In this document: positions 32,380-40,477 of the stretch, in pieces | Numbering within the stretch: the first letter of the stretch is position 1 | Layout: each line of letters opens with the position of its first letter | Notes under the pieces: model-generated | Seen by the model: the letters and a program-made list of their open reading frames with translations, nothing else | Told to the model about the DNA's origin: nothing | Databases searched by the model: none | Origin: Prorocentrum cordatum | Taxonomy: Eukaryota > Sar > Dinophyceae > Prorocentrales > Prorocentraceae | NCBI GenBank assembly: GCA_963575745.1 | Contig: CAUYUJ010000345.1 | Location: 51,133 to 115,132, forward strand | Length of the DNA: 64,000 bases | Reading direction: 5' to 3' | Translations under genes and position numbers: made by a program

Positions 32380-32579
32380 CCTCCCTCCCAGCCACTTCTC
32401 TCCCTCCGTTCCTCCTCCCTCCGCTCCCTCCCTCCCTCCCTTCCTCCTCCCTCACTGCTTTCTTTCGTCCTGCCTCCCTGCTCTTTCCCTCCCTCCTTGC
32501 TCCCTGCTCCCAACCTGCCCTCCCTCCCTCTCTCCCTCCCTTCCTCCCTGCTCCCTCCTTCCCTGCTCCCCTGCTTCCT

Positions 32580-32610
<31 letters not shown>

Positions 32611-32722
32611 TTCTCCCTCCCTCCCTCCCTGCTTCTCTCCTCCTGCTTCCTCCCTCCCTGCTCCCTCCTTCCCTGCTCCCTCCCGCCCTCCCTTTCTCCC
32701 TCCCTCCCTCCCTCACTGCTCT
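32380..32722. repeat. polypyrimidine (CTCC)n array
   Basis: Almost pure pyrimidine on the plus strand, mostly 'ctccctccctcc' with (CT)n at about 32595-32615. It is followed within 30 bp by the complementary purine array. The frames here encode only Ser/Pro/Leu-rich low complexity. Confidence 0.85.
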
Positions 32723-32749
32723 GCCGTCCGCTTGCTGCCCTTGGAGGAG

Positions 32750-33310
32750 GGATGGATGCGGGAGGGAGGCCTGGGAGGGAGGCCTGGGAGGGAGGCTTGG
32801 GAAGGAGGGGTGCGGGAGGGAGGCCTGGGAGAGAGGCCTGAGAAGGAGGAATTTTGGAGGGCGGCCTGGGAGCGAGACCTGGGAGGGGGATGTGGGATGG
32901 GAGGGAGGCCTGGGAGGGAGGCTCCAGAGGGAGGGGTGCGAGGAGAGGCATGAGGGAGGCCTGGGAGGGATGCGGGGGGAGTCCTGGGAGAGAGGCCTGG
33001 AGGATGCATGTGGAAAGGGAGGCCTGGGAGGGAGGCCTGGGAGGCAGGCCTCGGAGGGAGGGATGCGGGAGGGAGGCCTGGGAGGGAGGCCTGGGAGGGA
33101 GGCCTGGGAAGGAGGGATGCGGGAGGGCGGCCTGGAGGAAGAGCCTGGGAGGGAGGCCTGGGAGGGAGCGATGCGGGAGAGAGGCCTGGGAAGGAGGCCT
33201 GGGGGCGAGGCCTGGGAGGGAGGGATGCGGGAGGGAGGCCTTGGAGGGAGGCCTAGGAGGAGGGCCTGGGAAGGATAGAAGTGGGAGGGAGGCCTGGGAG
33301 GCACCCGCAA
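32750..33310. repeat. GGGAGGCCT minisatellite
   Basis: Dozens of 'gggaggcctgggag' units with longer periods marked by 'ggatgcgggaggg'. G-runs every few bases make G-quadruplexes plausible. No protein call is justified. Confidence 0.85.
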
Positions 33311-33656
33311 GGAGGGAGACAGAGGAGGGAGCAGGGGGCAGCACGGGGAGGGGCAGCAGGGAGGCAGAAGGAGGGAGGGAGCAGGGAGGGAGGGAGGGAG
33401 CAGGGAGGAAGCGAGCGAGCGAGCGAGGGAGGGGGAGGGGGGGATGGTGGAAAGGGCGCACAGAGGTGAAGGAAGGGCGGGAGGGAGGAAGGGAGGGAGG
33501 GAGGGGGGAGGAAGGGAGGGAGGCAAGGAGAGAGCAAGAGGACGACGAAAGGAGGAGACGAGGGGAGAGAAAACAGAAGGAAGAGGGAAAGAGGAGCAGA
33601 GAACGAGCAGCAGAAAAGAGGAGGAGGTGGGGGGGCGAGCAGCAGGAAACGGCGGC

Positions 33657-33697
<41 letters not shown>

Positions 33698-34190
33698 GAC
33701 GCAAGAAGGAGGAGGGAGGAAGCGAACATGGTGGGGAGGCGGCGGGCGGGAACAGGAGGGAGCAGGGGGGGGCAGCAGGAGGGGCACGGAGCGGCAGGAG
33801 GGACGCGGGGGAGGCAGGGAGCGGGAGAACGAGAGAAGGGCGGAGAGGCGAGGGGAGGGGACGAAGGAACAGAAGAGCAAGAGGGAGCAGGAAGAGAGAC
33901 GGCAAGAGCAGAAGGAAGAGCAGAGGGAGCAGGAGGAGCAGCAGGACCGCCGCCGGAGCTGCCGTCGCCGCCGCTGCCGCCGCCGCCGCCGCGGGCGACG
34001 ACGGCAGCGACGTCGACGACCGCCCCGCCGCGGCCGTTTTGGCTCAAACAGGCTCTCCCCGGCCCCCTCTCCCTCCCCGGGCGCGCGCGAGGGGCGCGCG
34101 CGCGGGGGCGCGGGGCGGGGGGGCGGGGCAACAAACAAAACAAACAAAAAAAAAAACTCCTCTCTCTTTCCTCCAACCTTCGCCGCCCCC
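33311..34190. repeat. purine-rich low-complexity region with (GAC)n
   Basis: GGGA/GAGC-rich DNA to about 33940, with a (CGG)/(GAC) trinucleotide tract at 33650-33697 and a (GCC)-rich tract at 33955-34035. A 'cgcgcg'-rich stretch lies at 34080-34110, followed by an A-rich segment (34135-34158). I see no supported gene. Confidence 0.7.
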
Positions 34191-34192
34191 TT

Positions 34193-34600
34193 CCCTGGCG
34201 CCTAAGTGGGCTGGGAAGGGGAACTCCATCCCCTGGCGCCTAAGTGGGCTGGGGATGGAGGGAGATAGTGACTTCGCCTATGTGGGTGGTCACTATCTCT
34301 CGGGCGGGGGCGAGGGGCATTGGTCACGCGCCTATGGGGGCTGGCCGGTGTCTCTCGTCCCGGGCGCGCTTCGGCGGCCCGAACCTCCCGGGGTAACCCC
34401 CCAATGCGTCGGATATTCAGGGCTAAGTGCCACGACTGATTTGTTGGGAAAGGCTGCTTGTGCGTTTGGGGGGGGGCGGGGCCGAGGTCGAGGGCGGGGC
34501 CGGGGCCGGGGCCGGGGCGGGGGCCGGGGGCGGAGACCCAGGGGCCGGGGCCGGGGTCGGGGCCGGGGACCCAGGGAGTGGGCGCGGGGGCGGGGGGCAC
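34193..34600. other. G-rich region upstream of the 93-bp array
   Basis: Contains a two-copy repeat of 'tggcgcctaagtgggctggg' (34196 and 34236), an 11-bp-arm inverted repeat (34262-34299), and a run of 'ggggccgggg' units (34480-34570). It could be a promoter or element end; nothing in the sequence decides this. Confidence 0.45.
34262..34299. promoter_or_regulatory. inverted repeat / hairpin
   Basis: Arms 34262-34272 (gagatagtgac) and 34289-34299 (gtcactatctc) are perfect inverted repeats separated by 16 nt. The role is unknown. Its place upstream of the element's genes makes a regulatory or replication role possible. Confidence 0.5.
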
Positions 34601-34605
34601 GACGC

Positions 34606-35460
34606 ACGGGACCGCGCGCTGGGAGGGGGAAACGCTCGCGAATTTTTCGCGGGCGTTTCCCTGTCCGGCGCGCGGTTCCCGGGGCGGCGTGGATTCCTCT
34701 GGGACCGCGCGCTGGGAGGGGGAAACGCTCGCGAATTTTTCGCGGGCGTTTTCCTGCCCGGCGCGCAGTTCCCGGGGCGGCGTTGATTCCTCTGGGAACG
34801 CGCGCTGGGAGGGGGAAACGCTCGCGAATTTTTCGCGGGCGTTTTTCTGCCCGGCGCGCGGTCCCCGGAGCAGCGTTGATTCCTCTGGGAACGCGCGCTG
34901 GGAGGGGGAAACGCTTGCGAATTTTTCGCGAGCGTTTTCCTGCCCGGCGCGCGGTCCCCGGAGCAGCGTTGATTCCTCTAGGAACGCGCGCTGGGAGGGG
35001 GAAACGCTCGCGAATTTTTCGCGGGCGTTTTCCTGCCCGGCGCGCGGTCTCCGGGGCGGCGTTGAGTCCTCTGGGAACGCGCGCTGGGAAGGGGAAACGC
35101 TCGCGAATTTTTCGCGGGCGTTTTCCCGCCTGGCGCGCGGTCCCCGGAGCAGCGTTGATTCCTCTGGGAACGCGCGCTGGGAGGGGGAAACGCTCGCGAA
35201 TTTTTCGCGTGCGTTTTCCTGCCCGGCGCGCGGTCCCCGGGGCCGCGTGGATTCCTCTGGGGGCGCGCGCTCGGAGGGGGAAACGCTCGCGATTTTTTCG
35301 CGGGCGTCTCTCTGCCCGGCGCGCGGCTTCCTAGGCGAGACGGAGCTCCTTGGAAACGGATGCTCGGAGGGGGAAACGCTCGCGAAATTCTCGCGGGCAT
35401 TTTCTTGTCCGGCGTTTCAGGAGCTTCCGGAGCGTCCGGAGCTTCCGGAGCATTCGGAGC
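34606..35460 (+). repeat. 93-bp tandem array with palindromic core (about 9 copies)
   Basis: The unit start 'gggagggggaaacgc' or its variants recurs at 34621, 34714, 34807, 34900, 34993, 35086, 35179, 35272 and 35365, exactly 93 bp apart. Each unit holds an inverted repeat, for example 34631-34642 against 34646-34657, with 12-bp arms, one mismatch and a TTT loop. Because 93 is 31 codons, every frame without a stop stays open; one frame reads repeats of ARWEGETLANFSRAF. The array could be a coding repeat or an iteron-like cis element. Confidence 0.9.
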
Positions 35461-35465
35461 TTCCG

Positions 35466-36010
35466 GAGCTCTCGGGAGCGGGGGGATTGGCAAATCATAG
35501 GGAGGGGTGCGCGCCGGAGGCGTCGGACGGTCTCGGACGCGTTTCGGGCTCCTGGGGGCATTCGGAGGTCGAAATTGAGGCGGAGGAGGAGGAGGAGGAG
35601 GAGGAGGAGGAGGAGAAGGAGGAGGAGGAGGAGGAGGAGGAGGAGAAAACGGTGGCTCCGGAGCGTCCGGAGCCTCCGGAGTTCTCGGGAGCGGGAGGAG
35701 TGGCAGATTATAGGGAGGAGTGCGCGCTGGAGGCGCGGGACGGTTCCGGAGGCGTTTCGGGCGTCTGGGGGCATCCGGAGGTCGAAATGGCGGAGGAGGA
35801 GGAGGAGGAGGAGGAGGAGGAGGAAAAAACTGAGGTTTTTTGGAGTTTCCGGTGCCTCCGGAGCTTCCGGGGGCGGGAGGAGTGGCAAAACATGGGGAGG
35901 GGTATGCGCTGGAGGCGCCGGTCGGTTCCGGAGGCGTGTTGGGCTTCTGGGGGTCCGTTTCGGGGCTCCGGGGGTATTTGGAGGTGGAAATGGAAGAGGG
36001 AGAAGACCCG
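35466..36010 (+). CDS. acidic repeat region of the Helitron N-terminal protein
   Basis: Three ~60-residue repeats with the pattern PELxGAGGxAxxxEGxAxEAxxGxGxVxGxWG, then EVEM and poly-Glu. Repeats 1 and 2 are in the frame used by the 93-bp array; repeat 3 (from about 35846) is one frame over. The conserved repeat pattern on both sides shows that the frame change is a real disruption or a sequence error. Poly-Glu comes from (GAG)n at 35581-35650 and 35790-35830. No function can be assigned. Confidence 0.5.
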
Positions 36011-39000
36011 GTCACGGTCGCCGTGCCAGTCCCAGTGCGTCACTCAGAGAATTCGCCGATGGAAGATCGTGACCACCCCGAATTTATTGAACGTTTTGAC
36101 GCGGGGGAAATTGGTGCTTTCGCCGCCAGCGACTGCGACGACGACGACGAGAACGTCGCGGACGACGATTGGTTTCGAGCTGACGACAACGTCTGTCCAG
36201 CAACGGTCCCGGCTTCCGCCTTGGCTCTGGCGTTGGCCTCGGCTCCTGTCGCGGCCGTGGGCCCGCTCCCGGCCCGAGTCTACGGGTCGGAGTCCCGCGC
36301 ATCGGGCGATCGGCTGCGGGAGTCTTTGCTCGCAGAGCACGCCGTGATCCACGAGGAGGTCGTCGATGATTCCGCGTTGGAGGCGGCGGAGCGCGAGCAG
36401 AAATCGCTCCGGAAAGCGTGCCGCGCGTCGCGCCGGGGGTCTCGGTGTGCGCGGCGGGAGGCGGAGTGGGCGCGGTGGACGGAGCTGGCGGCCGAGCGGA
36501 ACGAGCAGATCGCGGGGAGTGTGCTGGCTCCCGTCGTGCCGCGTTCGTTGGAGCGTGATGCGTCCCCGGAGCGCGTCCTGCATGGCCGCCGGGCGCATGG
36601 GGGAGCGCACAAGGACGAGCGATTGGAGCAGTTTCTGAACGCCCGCGCGGCGCGTGCAGACGACGCGGAGCCGCGTGCGCGCGCCGCTTCGCGCGCTGCC
36701 GTGGTGCCGGACGATGCTGCGTGGACAGTGGGCGACACGGCCCTGCGCGCCGCGTGTGTCCTCGTCGCCCTCGGGGCGTGCCCGCCGCAGGTGGACGATA
36801 AGGTGGTCACGGCGCGGCGGGCCGCTGTGGCGCGCCTGTGGAAGGAGAGAGAGACCTTCTGTCGCGACGCGGAAGCTTTGCCGGACGGTGTGCCGTCTGC
36901 CGCGAATGTTCGCGTCGCCAAGTGGTTTTATTGTGGCTTTTTTTTTTTTTTTTTATTATTTTTTTTTTGTATTTTATCATTTTTTTTTTTTTTTTTTTTG
37001 TGTGTTTTTATTTTTATTTTTTTTTTATTTTTTTTTTTGGTGGGCTACTGCCAATTGCAAGGTGCGGGGGGCGGGGTTATGGGCGGGGCAGGTTCTCCCG
37101 GCATTGGGTCGGCGGTACCACGGGGCAGGGCGGGCCTGGGCGCGGCACGAGTGGTGGGGGATTGCTGGCCTGAGGGCGTCGCAGGTGTTGCGGGGCAGTG
37201 CGTACGGTGTTTTGTCCGCGATAGCGTGGTTTTTGTCATTGGCTCTCTTTGGGCGGGGTGCCTTTGGGACAAGTTTGAGCGTGGGGCGCGGAGCTGCGGA
37301 GGCGTGCGCGGTCCGCGGCGTGGTCGTCGGCGCTTCGACATGGGGTCCGGTTGCGTTCGGGGCGATTTCGGAGGTCGTTCGAAGCGGGGGGGGGTTTGCC
37401 TGGGGCCGTGGCGGAATACGTGCTTGCAATTGAGTGTGTCTCGGTGTGGGGGTGCCGGCACGCGCGCGCACGCGGAGTGTTTCTTCGAGTTGCAGTGCGC
37501 CAATGATTCCGGGGCTGGGGCGTGCGGTGACGCTGCGGAGAGAATGAAGTTTGCGACGGTTCAGGCATGGCTGGAGGCGCGGCGGGCGAGGGTGCGCGTG
37601 TATGAGGCTGACAGCGCAGGCCATGTACTGCGTGGGGAGTGTTCCGGCGCGTGGCCTTTGGGTTGCGCGGAGGGGCAGGACATGGGTAGTGTGGTGTGGT
37701 ATCCAGAGGGGCACGTCGCCGCGGTCGTCGATGTGGACGGCCGCCTGGCCGACGGCGTGCCCCTCGGAGATGGCGGCGTCGCGCCGTGGGAGCGGTCGGT
37801 GGCGGGGGCGCCGAAGAAGAATGCGCCGAAGAAGAAAGCGGCCGCGAAGACTCAGCGAGGTGCGCAACTGCGCGGCGCGCAGAACCCGAACGTCATGGCC
37901 GGCGTTGTTGCGAGGACGCGGCGCGGCGAGGAGGCGGCGGGTGTTGCTGCAGGTGTCGAGGGTCCGAGCGGGGCCGACCCGGCGGAAGGGGGGGCGACGC
38001 GACGTGCGTCCGAGAGCCGTGGGAGCGATAGCGTTGGCAGGGCCGCGGCGCTCCCTAGGATTCCGGGGATGACTGATTTCAGTGACGACGACGAGGGTTC
38101 AGCGGAGGCCGAGGGCAATCGCGGTGGGATGGAGGGCGCGACCGGGCGCGGGGGTGGTGCCGCGCCAGCCGCGCGCGCGCAGATGCCGCGCATTCGAGGT
38201 ATGACCGATTTCAGCAGCGACGACGACGACGCGGGTATTGTCGCGGGGCCTGCTGCAGGCGGAGGTCATAGCGGCCGCGGCGGCCGCGGCCCGCGTGGGG
38301 GGCGGGGGCGCGTTGGGGGACGTGGTGGAGGGCGGGCTTCGGGCAGTGCGTTGCCGCGTATCCGTGGCATGACGGATTTCAGTAGCGACGATGATGGAGG
38401 AGGTGCGAGCGGCGCGGAGTACGTGGGGGTCTCGCGAAAGGGCAGGAGAGCGCGTCGGTCGCGCGGGGCTGCGGATGGGTCGCTCGCGACGGAGGCGGAG
38501 TCCAGGCAGTTCCAGCCGGATTACGTGGACGCGGACCGCTGCAAAGGGATGACGTGGGGAGGCGGCTGGGGGCGGGAGCAGTGTCGGTTTCGGCCGCAGA
38601 AAGGGAGCGACGTGTGCGGGAAGTGTGCCAGGCATGGGTGTCCGCACGGGCGCGTCAGGGGTCCACTTCCTGCGCTCGCGTTGGACAAGTTCAAGGAGTT
38701 TGTTTCGAAGGCGAACAAGCCGTCGAAGCAGTGGTACGCGCGGCACGCGATGTGGGAAGCGGCGGCGAAGATGAAGCCTGAGTTGAAGTCGCTGTGTGAG
38801 GTGGACGAGCACGGGCGGTTCGTGCTGTCGAACAGTGAGTATGAGCAGTGCCTGAAGCAGGTGCATGATAAATTCAGAATTCACAAAAACTATAAGCGAT
38901 CGGGCTTCGTGTATGACCAGGGCGCAGGTGTGCGGACCGCGCAGGATCGCTGCGTGGAGGGCGAAACGCGGTTCGGGTCGGAGAGGGAGTCGTACAATGG

Positions 39001-39424
39001 GCGGGAGGGGGGTATGGTGTTCATGTGGTACAGCCGGCCGGTCTTCAACAAGTACTTGGCGCAATTGCAGACCAGCGAGGTGGACTGCAGCGAGAAGGAC
39101 TGCATGGAGGCGCTGCGCTTGACCAGCGACGAAATTCGTAGGTATCCGATGAAGCAGCAGTACCTCAAGCAGTTTGCAGGCCCGCAGTGCTATCCGCACG
39201 TCGATCCGCGGTCCAAGGGGAACAGGCTGCACGCGAACGAGAGTGCGGGGGCAAGTGCCCGGCGAGGATCAGGGGGCCGACGGCGGCGGCGGGCCCGGGG
39301 GGTGCGCGGGCGCCGACGACGGGGCGTCGCACTTGTGTTGCATGCGGAACTGGGCGCAGTGCGATCGGTGCCATTGCTGGCGCCTGCTCTTGCCTGCCTG
39401 CGCTGCGCGTGCGCGTGGGGATGA
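35840..39424 (+). CDS. Helitron N-terminal protein with Cys-rich motif and GMTDFS repeats
   Basis: Open frame with acidic stretches (~36110-36190) and a Lys-rich patch (~37810-37850). The motif RIxGMTDFSxDDD occurs three times (about 38055, 38190, 38355). A Cys/His motif follows: CKGMTWGGGWGREQC, then CGKCARHGCPHG (~38540-38650), with the look of a small zinc-binding domain. Residues to about 39235 (YLKQFAGPQCYPH) look like real protein. After that the frame becomes Arg-rich, and the adjacent frame takes over with a CW finger. A ~100-bp T-tract (36939-37041) and a G/T-rich stretch to about 37500 interrupt it and may be an intron or insertion. It is followed directly by the Rep module. Start uncertain. 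Confidence 0.6.
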   Translation: MEFPVPPELPGAGGVAKHGEGYALEAPVGSGGVLGFWGSVSGLRGYLEVEMEEGEDPVTVAVPVPVRHSENSPMEDRDHPEFIERFDAGEIGAFAASDCDDDDENVADDDWFRADDNVCPATVPASALALALASAPVAAVGPLPARVYGSESRASGDRLRESLLAEHAVIHEEVVDDSALEAAEREQKSLRKACRASRRGSRCARREAEWARWTELAAERNEQIAGSVLAPVVPRSLERDASPERVLHGRRAHGGAHKDERLEQFLNARAARADDAEPRARAASRAAVVPDDAAWTVGDTALRAACVLVALGACPPQVDDKVVTARRAAVARLWKERETFCRDAEALPDGVPSAANVRVAKWFYCGFFFFFLLFFFCILSFFFFFFLCVFIFIFFLFFFLVGYCQLQGAGGGVMGGAGSPGIGSAVPRGRAGLGAARVVGDCWPEGVAGVAGQCVRCFVRDSVVFVIGSLWAGCLWDKFERGARSCGGVRGPRRGRRRFDMGSGCVRGDFGGRSKRGGVCLGPWRNTCLQLSVSRCGGAGTRAHAECFFELQCANDSGAGACGDAAERMKFATVQAWLEARRARVRVYEADSAGHVLRGECSGAWPLGCAEGQDMGSVVWYPEGHVAAVVDVDGRLADGVPLGDGGVAPWERSVAGAPKKNAPKKKAAAKTQRGAQLRGAQNPNVMAGVVARTRRGEEAAGVAAGVEGPSGADPAEGGATRRASESRGSDSVGRAAALPRIPGMTDFSDDDEGSAEAEGNRGGMEGATGRGGGAAPAARAQMPRIRGMTDFSSDDDDAGIVAGPAAGGGHSGRGGRGPRGGRGRVGGRGGGRASGSALPRIRGMTDFSSDDDGGGASGAEYVGVSRKGRRARRSRGAADGSLATEAESRQFQPDYVDADRCKGMTWGGGWGREQCRFRPQKGSDVCGKCARHGCPHGRVRGPLPALALDKFKEFVSKANKPSKQWYARHAMWEAAAKMKPELKSLCEVDEHGRFVLSNSEYEQCLKQVHDKFRIHKNYKRSGFVYDQGAGVRTAQDRCVEGETRFGSERESYNGREGGMVFMWYSRPVFNKYLAQLQTSEVDCSEKDCMEALRLTSDEIRRYPMKQQYLKQFAGPQCYPHVDPRSKGNRLHANESAGASARRGSGGRRRRRARGVRGRRRRGVALVLHAELGAVRSVPLLAPALACLRCACAWG
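36925..37500 (+). other. T-tract and G/T-rich insertion or intron in the N-terminal gene
   Basis: 36939-37041 is nearly all T and would encode about 30 Phe/Leu/Ile residues. The next ~450 bp are G/T-rich and compositionally unlike the flanking coding DNA. Protein-like sequence resumes near 37540 (ERMKFATVQAWLEAR). I infer an intron or inserted sequence, but no splice-site pair is compelling. Confidence 0.4.
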
Positions 39425-39680
39425 GTTCTATAAGGTTCGCGACACCGACCTGGACTGGGAGGAGTGGTTGAGGGGGGCGGCGGCGCGGTGCGCGGGGGCG
39501 GTGGCTGCGTCGGGGGACCAGGGCGCTGCGCTCGGGGGAGAGGGCGGCGACGCCGCGGGGGATGGGCCGCAGGAGGACGGCGGCGTTGGGGACGAGCGCC
39601 GGCGTTGGTCGGAATGCTCGGTTAGCGGCCCCTGGGGCGCAAGAGTCGCCCTGGGGAGCGCGACCGGCGGGCGGGGCTGA
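39174..39680 (+). CDS. CW-type zinc-finger segment
   Basis: The frame reads CCMRNWAQCDRCHCWRLLLP (Trp at 39351, Cys at 39360 and 39369, Trp at 39378), then FYKVRDTDLDWEEWL. W-x-Q-C-D-x-C-x-x-W-R-x-L-x-P is the signature of CW domains, which bind methylated histone H3 tails in other eukaryotic proteins. The downstream Cys pair of the family is not clear, so the fold may be incomplete. It lies one frame over from the preceding protein, with the change in the Gly-rich linker at about 39240-39300. Confidence 0.55.
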   Translation: MQARSAIRTSIRGPRGTGCTRTRVRGQVPGEDQGADGGGGPGGCAGADDGASHLCCMRNWAQCDRCHCWRLLLPACAARARGDEFYKVRDTDLDWEEWLRGAAARCAGAVAASGDQGAALGGEGGDAAGDGPQEDGGVGDERRRWSECSVSGPWGARVALGSATGGRG

Positions 39681-40477
39681 GGGCGTGTCTTGGTCGGAAG
39701 GATCAAGGCGCTTGCGCGCGCGGCTCCGAGGGCGAGACGCGGGGGCCGGCGGCGCGGTGTGCGAGGGCGGCGGGCGGGGGGGGGCGCGCGGGTGGGCGCG
39801 GGGGGGGGGGAGGGGGGGATGGTAGCGGCAGGTTGGGGCGCAAGACGTGGAGGGGGGGGCCAAGGGCGGAGGGCGCGGGGGCCGCGGGGAAGCGGCGCGG
39901 GGCCGTTAAGACGTCGAGGCGGCGGTGCCGGGGGGGGCGCCGGGGGCGGCGCGGGGGGAGGCGGCGTTTGGGGCGCAAGCTGTCTGAGGCAGAGGGCGAC
40001 GGCGGGTTGTTTGCGGTGGGGCCAAGTGTTGCGAGCGGGGCTGACGATTGCGGGCGTGCTGGCGAGGGCGCGGCGGAGGCGGCGAGGCCAGCGAAGCGCA
40101 GGAGGCTCGGGCGCAAGACGTCCGCCGAAGAACGCGCTGCGGTGAGCGGCGCGGGGCGCGGGGCCGCGGGAGAGGCGCGCGGCGGCGAGCTGTTCGCCGA
40201 GATGGCGGAGGTCTCGGCGTCGGAGCATGACGACGAGCGGTCTGCGTCGGACCGCGAGGTCGCCTCGGAGGACGACGTGGCGCTGCCGGGCGAGGTGCGC
40301 GCGGCGCTCGACGCGGAGCTCGTGCGCCTCGATGGAGCCGGGCCGCTGGCGGAGGCAGACCTGGCGGCGTCGCGAGCGGCAGAGGGCGCGGAGGGGCGCG
40401 CGTCGCGCCGCGCTGCCTTGCCTCGAAGCGGGGGTGGCCCTGCGCGCGCGTGGGCAGTGGCGTCCGTGCCGCACTAG
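39681..40477 (+). CDS. low-complexity basic/acidic linker of the Helitron polyprotein
   Basis: Gly/Arg/Ala-rich at first, then two copies of RRLGRKxS (about 39957 and 40100) and an acidic patch ASEHDDERSASDREVASEDD (about 40219). The frame from 39833 continues past a TAG at 40475-40477 into the next domain without shifting (KEKRLRQLVDAAREYL). No fold is recognised. The upstream junction to the CW segment lies in very G-rich DNA. Confidence 0.45.

Noticed and set aside
32186-34205. Very long frames (up to 653 residues) rich in Pro/Ser/Leu or Gly/Arg/Glu
   Set aside because: Purine/pyrimidine repeats without stops give open frames on both strands. No domain or non-repetitive protein sequence is present.
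34978-36015. Minus-strand Pro-rich frame (345 residues)
   Set aside because: It is the shadow of the plus-strand acidic and 93-bp repeats.
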